Notes under the pieces: model-generated | The model's database searches: none | Told to the model about the DNA's origin: nothing | Seen by the model: the letters and a program-made list of their open reading frames with translations, nothing else | Part shown: in pieces, positions 1 through 7,930 of the stretch | Position numbering within the stretch: the first letter of the stretch is position 1 | How the letters are laid out: each line of letters begins with the position of its first letter | Position numbers and translations under genes: made by a program | From: Acephala macrosclerotiorum | Lineage: Eukaryota > Ascomycota > Leotiomycetes > Helotiales > Mollisiaceae | Assembly: GCA_014904845.1 (NCBI GenBank) | Contig: MU119909.1 | Coordinates: forward strand, 1-13,227 | Length of the DNA stretch: 13,227 nucleotides | Direction: 5' to 3'

Positions 1-68
1 TTTATTATTTATTATTTATTATTTATTATTTATTATTTATTATTTATTATTTATTATTTATTATTTAT
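1..68. repeat. (TTTATTA)n tandem repeat
   Basis: A perfect 7-bp tandem repeat with unit TTTATTA runs for about 9.7 copies from the first base of the window. It breaks at base 69, where A replaces the expected T. The left end is cut by the window edge, so the true array may be longer. No C or G occurs in it. It may be a simple heptanucleotide microsatellite, or an older G+C-containing unit converted to pure A+T. The sequence does not decide between these. Confidence 0.95.
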
Positions 69-2859
69 ATTATTTAATTTAAATTTTTTAAATTAATTAA
101 ATATATAATATACGTTTTATATCGATATTAATTTTTTTTTATTTTTTTTATTTTTTTTTTATTATATATTAAAAAAAAATTATATTAATATATAATATAT
201 ATAATTTTTAATTAAATATATATTTAAAATAAACGTTTATACGAATTTCTCGATTAATATTATAATTAATTTATCGATTTAAAATTATATTTATAATATA
301 TTTAATACGTATTTATTTTATATAATATATATATTAATAATACGCGTAAATTTTATTTCGAATTTTAACTTTGCTTAAAATTTTTATTTATTTTTTACGA
401 ATAACGTAAAAAGTATACAAAATATTTACGTATAAAATAATAAATATTTATTAATTATATATAATTTCTTTTAATTATTAATAAATTCTAATTAATATAC
501 GCGAAATATATAAAATATATATTAAACTTTGAAAATGTTTTTTTAAAATTAATTCGAGAATATAAATTCGCGATATATTTATTATTATTTAAATATATAT
601 TAATCGTATATAATTACGATATTAATTTTAATATTAATTAAATATATAATTAAATTTTTATTGATTAATTATTCGTACGTTCGTTATACGTATAATATAT
701 ATCGCGTTAATATTATATTTTAATTTCGACGTTATATTTATAAATTATATTTTAATATTAATAAACTTTTTAATTTTTATAATTCGAGTATATATTAAAT
801 ATTTATAATCGTTAATTTTAATCGTATAAATATAACGATTTAAAAAAAAGTTATTAATTAATTATATAATATTTATATAGTAAATATATATAAAATTAAC
901 GTTAAATAAAATTTTAAAATTATAAATTCATTTTAACGATTAATATTTTATAAATTATATTAAAAAACTCGAGTATATTATATATAAATTATATATATAT
1001 TTAATTAATATAACGTAATCGAGAATTTATTAAAAATTTAATTAATACGTATATTATAATTATAAAAGTTTTAATATAAATATATTTTTTTTATATTCGT
1101 TATATATATATTATTAATAGTTTAATTAAATCGATAATATATTCGTTATAATATATAGTATTTAATTTTATTGTATTGTAAATAATATATTTACGTAAAA
1201 TATATTACGTATATATTGATTTTAAAAGTTTATTATTAGTTTATTTTAATTATTTTTATTTCGTTAAAAAAAAAATACGTAATATTTTAATATCGAATAT
1301 AATTATCGTATATATTAATTATATTTAACGTAGTTTTAAACTTTTTAATAAATTTTTTTTTTTTAAATATAAATAAAATATTATATTTAAATCGTAATAA
1401 ATAAATACTTTTTAAAAAAATTATTTAAAATTAATTAAATATATATTATATTAATATTATATAAATAATAAAAACGAATTACGTTTTATTATATTTAATA
1501 ATATTTAAATTAAATAAATATTTAATTTAAATATTATTTTAATATAGTAATTTATAATTTAAAAATTATTTATAATATAATAAATATATATTTGATTTAT
1601 AATGAATATATTAATAATAAACGTTTAATAAATAAATTATTTTATTATATAATATATACGAAATTTATAAAAAGTATAATTTAATAAAAATTTTTATATT
1701 ATATTTTAAATTAATAGTTTTATATAATTGAATTATAAATATATAAATAAAATTTAAAATATAAATTTCATATTTTATAATTTTTTAAAAAAAAATATAT
1801 ATATAAATATATAATATATATTTATTTTTTACGACGTATAATAAATTAAAAATCGAAATAAAAATATTTTTATTTTTCGAAAACGAAAATATAAATAAAA
1901 TATATACAAATAATTTTATTTTATTTTAAATAAGTTTTAAAGACTAAATAATCGATATATTATTTAATATTTTAATAATATTATCGAGTTTATAACCTTT
2001 GTAAAATTATTATTAAATTGTAAAAAAAAAAATTTATAAAAAAAAATTAAATTAATTTTTTAAAAATAAATATATAATTATATTAATAAATTAAAAATTT
2101 CGACGTTTAAAAAATTATATAATTATAAAATTTAAAAAAATATATATATTTATTATTTATAATTAAAAAAATTTTATTAAAAAAATTTTAATTTTAATTT
2201 AATAATAATAAATTTAATTTTTTTAAATATAATTAAATCGATTAAAAAATTACTATTGAATTTATTAAATTAATTTAAATAAAACGATAAATTTTACGTT
2301 TAAAACGTTTAAAAAATTCAAAATATTTTTAAATTAATAAATAAAAATTTCGTAAAATAAAACGTATATTGAAAATTTTTAAAATTAAAAATATTAAAAT
2401 TTAAAATTTAAAATACGATCGTATTAACTCGATTAAATTTAAAATTATATTATTATATTTTAATAAAAAATACTAAAAATTATATATTTAAATTTTATAA
2501 CGATATATTTTAATACATATATTATAATAAAATTAAATAATAATATTATCGATTTTATTAAATTAATTTAATACGTAATTTGATTATAAATATAAAAAAT
2601 TTAATATTTTATAATTTTAATAAATAAAAAAATATTTTTTATTTATTTATAATACGATAAAATTAATTAAAATTTTTAAAATAAAATTTTATAATATAAA
2701 AAATTTTATATATAAAATTTCAAATAATATAATTTTAAATTTATTAAATATTTTAATTTTAATATATTTAAAATATTTAAAACGTTTAAAAAAATAAATT
2801 ATTATTTGATTAATTTAATTAAACGATTTTAATTTAATCGCAATTTAATAAACTCGATA
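69..2859. other. AT-rich, gene-free block with RIP-like composition (left flank)
   Basis: This stretch has no reading frame of useful length and is dominated by TA steps (TATATA, ATTAAT). Surviving G:C pairs are almost all in CpG, usually as ACG or TCG. In the sample 541-840 I count 18 C, of which 17 are followed by G, and about 12.7% G+C overall. Loss of CpA, CpT and CpC with CpG spared fits fungal repeat-induced point mutation of a duplicated sequence, most likely transposable-element DNA. No element can be named, because no protein motif or terminal repeat survives that I can recognise. A naturally AT-rich satellite or centromeric DNA is the main alternative. Confidence 0.75.
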
Positions 2860-2864
2860 AATAG
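2860..2864. repeat. candidate target-site duplication, left copy (AATAG)
   Basis: AATAG lies immediately left of the TGTAAAG end of the 130-bp island and is matched by AATAG at the right end. Depending on where the element is taken to end, the duplication is 4 bp (ATAG) or 5 bp (AATAG). Both sizes occur for LTR retroelements. In A+T-rich DNA a match this short can arise by chance. Confidence 0.4.
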
Positions 2865-2994
2865 TGTAAAGAAGCAAAAGATGCTCGATTGTTTTCTAGG
2901 ATTACAAGATGCCAGATCTCTTATATCCAAGACTAGATGACGTGCTAGACTAGTCTAATGCGGATCGATAATACTATCACTTAGCTTTACTACA
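2865..2994. mobile_element. candidate 130-bp solo-LTR-like or MITE-like insertion
   Basis: This island of ordinary base composition is sharply bounded inside AT-rich DNA. It starts TGTAAAG and ends CTTTACTACA, giving TGTA...TACA inverted ends and the TG...CA termini typical of LTRs. ATAG lies directly on both sides (2861-2864 and 2995-2998). If the last A is assigned to the flank, the duplication is 5 bp, AATAG (2860-2864 and 2994-2998). Inside are a 12-bp perfect palindrome, TAGACTAGTCTA (2946-2957), and two copies of AGACTAG (2930-2936 and 2947-2953). It encodes nothing recognisable. I see no Pol III A or B box, which argues against a tRNA-derived SINE. An element this short would fall below the size usually needed to trigger RIP. 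A non-mobile unique spacer remains possible. Confidence 0.45.
2946..2957. repeat. 12-bp perfect palindrome
   Basis: TAGACTAGTCTA is a perfect inverted repeat within the 130-bp island, with AGACTAG repeated 17 bp to its left. It could be a protein-binding site or a small cruciform-forming segment of the element. No function can be assigned. Confidence 0.6.
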
Positions 2995-2998
2995 ATAG
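2994..2998. repeat. candidate target-site duplication, right copy (AATAG)
   Basis: This AATAG directly follows TTTACTAC at the right end of the 130-bp island and matches 2860-2864. Its first A may instead belong to the element, giving TG...CA termini and a 4-bp ATAG duplication. Confidence 0.4.
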
Positions 2999-3319
2999 CG
3001 TTTTAAACTAGAATTAAATCAAATAAAAAAAAAAATACGTTGATTCGATTATTAAAAATTTTTTAATCAAATTAAAATTTATCGATATTGAATTATTTTT
3101 CGAATTTTATATAAAATAATATAAAAATAATATTTTAATTTAAATTTTAATTTAAATTTTTTATTAATATTTTTATAAATAAAATATATTTAATAAAAAA
3201 ATTTATAAAAATATAAATTATTTATATAAAATTTTTTATAAAATTATTAAAAAATAAAAATCGCTATTTGTAATATAAATAATAATCGATATAAAAAGTA
3301 TTTTATATTTTTACTAGTA
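2999..3319. other. AT-rich spacer between the two islands
   Basis: No gene or RNA is visible. The first 20 or so bases still hold non-CpG cytosines (AAACTAGAATTAAATC). After that come an A-run and sequence with the same depleted composition as the left flank. From about 3310 the composition climbs towards that of the large island, so the border is a gradient and not a sharp junction. Confidence 0.7.
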
Positions 3320-3419
3320 ATTTTATCGGTATTCCAATAACTTATTATCCATGTTTCTTTGATTTTTATTTGTTTTTTTCTCTATGACATTCAATAGTCT
3401 AGTTATTACCCGATCTTGC

Positions 3420-3425
3420 ACTTAC
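3420..3425 (-). other. candidate 5' splice donor GTAAGT of the BTB relic
   Basis: On the minus strand GTAAGT follows directly after the codons for LSLDE in the frame that carries the BTB C-terminus. This matches a strong fungal donor consensus. Read through, the frame continues only eight codons (VSARSGNN) to a TAG. A convincing branch point and acceptor are not visible before the AT-rich border. The nearest AG-ended option, CATAG, would make an intron of about 44 bp, at the low limit for fungi. The downstream exon is probably lost or unreadable. Confidence 0.35.
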
Positions 3426-3735
3426 CTCGTCGAGACTAAGTTTGATAGCCAAGTTGTAAGCGTTGAATGGATTCGAGTTCAGGCAATGTGTCGTGCTCCA
3501 CCCAGTGAGGGGGCACTGATACTGTATCCTCGCCCTCTGCCGTTATGTTGATCGAGCCAGTTTCAGTCAATGAATTATTGAATTGTGCGATCTTGGCATG
3601 GAGTATCTCTAGGTTGATACGAAAAATTCTACCGTTGGTTTCGATTCTGATCTCGACTAGCTTTTGATCCGTAGGATCCTGTTCGATCTTTCAAGTGTCT
3701 GAAGACGTTGTGTTGCTAGTGCTGGGGGGAGGTAT
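3426..3735 (-). pseudogene. decayed BTB/POZ-domain protein gene, N-terminal part
   Basis: The minus strand encodes a degraded BTB/POZ domain, a protein-protein interaction fold often used in fungi for dimerisation or as a Cullin-3 adaptor. The likely start is at 3735-3733. It now reads ATA inside the context CAAAACAATACC and is followed by PPPSTSNTTSSDT and a TGA at 3693-3691. An open stretch of 84 codons (3690-3439) follows. It contains KLVEIRIETNGRIFRINLEI, then HAK..QFNNSLTE, SINITAEGEDTVSV and HWVEHDTLPE, which match the order of a BTB core (V.I..ng..F.in..iL.ak...F...L; W...h.tLPe). This frame hits TAG at 3438-3436. The next frame instead gives NPFNAYNLAIKLSLDE (3473-3426), the usual end of a BTB core, so a frame change lies near 3475-3500. 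The middle is shorter than usual for the family. I infer loss of start, a nonsense change and an indel. Family assignment is by motif pattern only. Confidence 0.72.
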
Positions 3736-3814
3736 TGTTTTGTTTAGTAACTTCTAATCTCGTTCAGAAAATAGCCGTAGATGTCGAACATAGAGTCTTA
3801 AGAAAACAATCCCG

Positions 3815-3824
3815 CTTTATATAC
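3815..3824 (-). promoter_or_regulatory. TATA-like box upstream of the BTB relic
   Basis: The minus strand reads GTATATAAAG here, a good match to a TATA box, about 80 bp upstream of the proposed lost start codon of the BTB relic. The spacing suits a fungal core promoter with a short leader. It supports the view that the BTB gene once had its own promoter in this island. A chance match is possible because the wider region is AT-rich. Confidence 0.45.
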
Positions 3825-4143
3825 ACATACGAGATTGTCCCGGAACTCATGAATCATCAGGACTGGCAACACGGAATATTGCTGAATTCAACTTCAAACA
3901 TGAATCATAGCGTTCTCGCACTAACTTCCTTGTTCTACAGAGCTACTTAGTTTGACCCCCACAATCTTGAAAGGAAAGTTGCTCGCGATTCGCCAGAAGA
4001 GAACATGAATCGAAATGCTCATTACTAATTACCTACTCTTCTTGAAAGGGTTCGGGAACCTTGGGTCAATCTAAGACATAAGGCGGGTGGTCAGTCATGA
4101 TCTCGCGTTCAGACTGTTTTACCCGGCCGAGAATTGCACCTTC
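3825..4143. other. intergenic stretch between the two gene relics
   Basis: The base composition is ordinary, but neither strand shows a convincing conserved reading frame. It would have held the 3' end and terminator of the dehydrogenase-like gene and the upstream promoter region of the BTB gene, since both relics point to the minus strand. An imperfect inverted repeat at 4046-4062 (AAGGGTTC, GG, GAACCTT) is the only structured site I see, about 310 bp upstream of the BTB start. It could be a regulator site or a chance match. Confidence 0.5.
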
Positions 4144-4512
4144 TCAATCAGCCAACACATACATAGCCTCGAGATCTTCTCCCTCAATAGTGTTAATCTC
4201 TTCATTCACCGCTTTCTCAACAGCATCAACAATCCCATCCCCTCCTTGCACAAGATCAAACCACCCTCTTGTATCCTCCCTCGAAAGCAACTCAACAGCC
4301 ACATTCGCAACATCTTCCCTCGCAACCTGCCCCAGCGCTCTCGTCTTGCCCAACTGCACTCGTCCCGTCGGGAACCCAGTCAGCCAGCTTAGTCGCAAGC
4401 TCATAGCCTGAAACTTCTCGTCGCTCGACTCTCGCTGTTGAGCCATGGCTGTTAGACTTTCGAGTGGTTTTAGTGCTGAGTAAGCACTGCAATGGATATA
4501 ATGTCCCCGCAC
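4144..4512 (-). pseudogene. C-terminal fragment of an atypical SDR-type NAD(P)H-binding protein
   Basis: This 122-codon minus-strand frame ends at a TGA (4146-4144) that looks like the natural end. From about residue 10 onward it matches the C-terminal part of fungal NAD(P)H-binding atypical short-chain dehydrogenases. Recognisable pieces are AYSALKPLESLTAMAQQRE, FQAMSLRLSWLTG, GRVQLGKTRALGQVAREDVA, LLSREDTRGWFDLVQGG and a closing EEINTIEGEDLEAMY. The family is usually about 250-260 residues. The N-terminal half, with the glycine-rich coenzyme loop, is absent. An in-frame TAA (4515-4513) sits just upstream, followed by AT-rich DNA. The frame offers GTG at 4512 and an ATG at about 4446, but neither makes an active enzyme. 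In LRLSWLTG the family normally has Pro at the second Leu; CCA to CTA would be a C-to-T change at CpA. I infer a 5'-truncated dead gene. The exact substrate is unknown. Confidence 0.75.
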
Positions 4513-4620
4513 TTAACTAGATCTCATCATTTCAATTAATCAACCTAACTATTAAAACTATCGAATATATTACTCAAGTTAACAAATTATAAGCCCGGAA
4601 AGTGCTTATTAAAACCGTCG
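4513..4620. other. transition from the gene island to the right AT-rich block
   Basis: Base composition falls gradually. Non-CpG cytosines persist (CAACCTAAC, AAGCCCGG) up to about 4618 and then nearly vanish. The minus strand here should encode the missing upstream part of the dehydrogenase-like gene, but I find no continuation in any frame. The 5' truncation therefore lies in or beside this border. Confidence 0.6.
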
Positions 4621-5389
4621 TATTTTTTTACTTTAAAATATTAATTTTATTCGTTATAGTGATTTTAATAATTTCGATCGAATTTATAGTATTTATTTTT
4701 ACAATATTATATTACGTTTGCAAATAAAAAAAAATTGAAATCTTTATAAAAAATAATTATTCTCGATTTAAAAACTTTTATTTAATCGCTTTTACTAGCG
4801 TTTATATTATTAAATTAATTAATAACGAAAAATAAAAATCGATTTTTTTAATATTAATCGATCGAATTACAATTTAAAAAAAAAAACTATTAAAATTATT
4901 TAAATTATTTTAAATAGCGTAAACAACAAATTATAAAATAAAATCTTTTTATTATTTTTTTTTTAAAATATTAAAATAATTTAAAACGAATTTAAAAAAT
5001 ATAATAAAATTATTAATTTTATTTAAATATTTATTTAATAAACGAATTTCAAATAAAAAAAATCGATATTTTTAAAAAAAAATTAAAAAGTTTATAAATC
5101 GTTTTAAATTTTATAAATTTTAATTTATAACGATTAAAAGATTAATTATCGATAATAAAATTTGAAATCGAATTATAATAATTATAAAAATACAAAATAT
5201 TATATTTTTCGTTTATTAAAAATCGAACGTATATTCGATAAAACGATTATTATATTATAAATTTATAATATAAAAAAAACTATAATAATTACAAATTATA
5301 CTCGTAAAAAATAATAATAATATAATCGTAAACAATTTTATAATAATAAATAAATTAAAAATAAAAAACGAAAAAATAATTATAATAAT

Positions 5390-5412
5390 TATAATAATAA
5401 TAATAATAATAA
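5390..5412. repeat. (AAT)n microsatellite
   Basis: A perfect TAA/AAT trinucleotide tract of 23 bp, about 7.7 copies, in the A-rich part of the right block. Shorter TAA and AATAATT runs surround it from about 5280. It may be a plain microsatellite or a C-to-T converted CAA-type codon repeat. Confidence 0.9.
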
Positions 5413-5488
5413 ATATCGTAAAAAAAAAATTAATTATAAAAAATTTAAATTATTAGTATTTCGTTTTAAAAAGTTTAAAAATCGTCGA

Positions 5489-5511
5489 AATAATAATAAT
5501 AATAATAATAA
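5489..5511. repeat. (AAT)n microsatellite, second tract
   Basis: A second perfect AAT tract of about 23 bp lies 77 bp beyond the first, on the same strand and in the same A-rich setting. Two tracts of the same unit and strand so close together suggest one parent region with trinucleotide periodicity. Confidence 0.9.
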
Positions 5512-6969
5512 AAAATTCGATAATTATAATAAGTTTAATTCAAATTAATATAATTAATATATATGTTATAAATATAAAATAAAACGAAAAAATAAAAAAA
5601 TTAATAAAAAATAAAAATAAAAAAACTTTAAATAAATAAAAATTATAATAATTAAATTTATTATTAAAATAAAAATAATAATTATAAATAAAATATAATA
5701 AATTTTTTATTTATTTATTTTATTATATTTTTACTAATAATAATAATATTAATTCGATTATTATTTAAAAATAAAATTGAAAAATAAATTAAACGTTTAT
5801 ATAAAAATTTATATTAATAAAAAATTATTTTTATTTTTATTATTTTTATTAATTCGAATATTAATCAAACAAATTTAAATTTTATTATTTATTTTAAATT
5901 TTAATATTTCGAAATATTTTAATAATATATAATTTAATTTTATATATTTAAAACGTTAATAAATATTAAATAAAATAATTACAATAAACGATATTATTAT
6001 AAACGCAATTAAATATTAAAATTAAATTTGAATAATTTTTTAATATATATTAAATTTTATTTTATAATTTATAAAAAATAAAATATCGATTATATTTAAA
6101 AAAAAAACGAATAATTACGATTTTAAAAAAACGATAAATTAATTATTTTAATTTTTTAAAAAAATTATTTAAATAAAATTTTTTTTTAGTATTAAAAAAC
6201 GAATTTTAATTAAAAATCTCTTAAATTAAATTTAATTAAATATTATAAAAAAAAAGATTTAAAAATTAAAATTATATATTTATAAAACAAAAATTTTTAT
6301 TAATTGAAAATATATTAAAAATTTTAATTTTTTTAATTTTTTTATTTTACTTTTTATAAATTTAATATTTATTAATACTAGTAATAAAATTATTAATAAT
6401 ATTACTTATAAAAAATTCAAAAAAATATATAATAAATTTTAATTTTTTTTAAAAATCGATTTCTAGAATTTTTTAATAATAAATTTTTTTTTAATAATAT
6501 TTAATTTGAAAAAATCAATACAATTTTTAATATAATTCGTTATATAAAATTTTTAAATTATTTTATTATTCGATATAAAATCTTTTAATAATTAAATTAT
6601 TAAAATTTATTTAATAAAAAATATTTATATATTTATTAATAAAAACAAATTATAATTCAAATTAAATTAATTTTTTAATATTTTTTAATAATAAATTCTT
6701 TTTTAAATACGAAATTAAAAAATCAATAATATTTATAAAAAATAATTAAAAATATTTAATTATTTCTAATAATAAATTTAAATTTAAAATTTGTTTATTT
6801 TTTTTTTTTTTAAATTTTAAAAAAAAAAAAAATAAATTACAAAAAAATTTAATATTAATAAAAATATTAAAAAAATTATTAAATTCTTAAAAAAAAACAA
6901 TAATAATTTGAAAAATCTCGAGTTTTAAATTTTTTATTTAAAGTAAATTTTTTTTTTTTTAATTTTTTT

Positions 6970-6984
6970 TTTCGAGACTCGAAA
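6970..6984. repeat. 15-bp inverted repeat TTTCGAG-A-CTCGAAA
   Basis: Seven-base arms TTTCGAG and CTCGAAA flank a single A, right after a long T-run. A related CTCGAG lies 50 bp to the left (6917-6922). The CpG-centred arms are conspicuous because almost everything around is A or T. They may mark a terminus or a binding site of a degraded element, or may survive only because CpG is spared. Confidence 0.5.
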
Positions 6985-7902
6985 TAAACTTATTATATAA
7001 AAAAACGATTATAATAAAATTATATATTCTCTTTTTAAAAACTTTTGTAACTAATTTCGAGAGTAATATTAATTACATATTTTTTAATATATAAATTTTT
7101 TTTATTTATTATAAATTAATTAATAATTTTTTTTATTTTTATTTTAATTAATTAATTAATTTACGAATTACAAATTATTTCGAATAAATTTAATTTATTA
7201 ATTAAAACGAACTAATTTACGATTGAACTTTTTTATTTTATATTTTATTATTTTTTTATATTAATTTCAAATTTGTTTAATTTTTTAATAATAATTTCTT
7301 TGAATTCAAATTTTTTATTCAATTTTATATAATCGAAAATACTATATTTACAAATAATATTATTATAAATAAATTTAATAATCTTTTGAGAAATCGAATT
7401 TTTTATTAATTTGATTTCAATTTAATTAAAAAAATTATATTATATTATAATTAAACTATTAAATATTTTATATTTTAAAAATTTAATTACGTTTATTTTA
7501 ATATAATAAAATAATAAAATTACTTTTTAAAAATATAAAATTTTTTCGTATTTTTTTTTTTTTTTTTATATTAATAATCACTATAATTTACTATAAAATC
7601 TCGAACGTTTTTATAGTATTTTTTTTAATAATATTAATTAATTATTCAATAATAAACATTTTTTTTTTTAATATATTCAAATTTAATATATAATTCAATT
7701 ATAATTATTATATATTATTTTAAATCGTTTAAAATAAAGCGAAATAAATAAAATTTAATAAAATTTTTTTATAGTATTTTATTTCGAATATTATAATTAA
7801 TAAATTTTTAAATTAATTTACGAAATTTTATTTTTAAAAATTATTAAATATTAAATAATATTTTAAAAATAATTCGAATAATTATTATTAAAAAAAAAAA
7901 AA

Positions 7903-7930
7903 TATTATTATTATTATTATTATTATTATT
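7903..7930. repeat. (ATT)n microsatellite
   Basis: A perfect TAT/ATT trinucleotide tract of 28 bp, about 9.3 copies, directly after a 12-13 base A-run. It is the longest trinucleotide tract in the window and lies on the opposite strand sense to the AAT tracts near 5400. Confidence 0.9.

Noticed and set aside
2865..2994. tRNA gene or tRNA-derived SINE in the small island
   Set aside because: No GGTTCGA-type B box, no A box and no cloverleaf could be drawn on either strand. The nearby A-run at 3024-3035 lies outside the proposed ends.
3394..3406. Shared CTAGACTA between the 3' end of the large island and the small island palindrome
   Set aside because: An eight-base match only, with unrelated flanks. 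Not enough to call a second copy of the small element.
3735..3950. 71-codon plus-strand reading frame
   Set aside because: It starts at TTG, shows no recognisable motif, and lies antisense over the promoter and start of the BTB relic. Chance openness is the simpler reading.
4087..4411. Two overlapping plus-strand frames of about 100 codons
   Set aside because: Both are antisense to the dehydrogenase-like fragment, rich in Ser, Pro and Asn as expected of a reverse-strand shadow, with no conserved motif.
4292..4492. 66-codon minus-strand frame in another phase
   Set aside because: It overlaps the dehydrogenase-like frame, which carries the family motifs. This phase has none.
5550..5600. Possible retroelement zinc knuckle in degraded form (TGT TAT AAA TAT series)
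   Set aside because: The first two cysteine positions could fit after C-to-T change, but the histidine position of CX2CX4HX4C does not, so no gag assignment is made.
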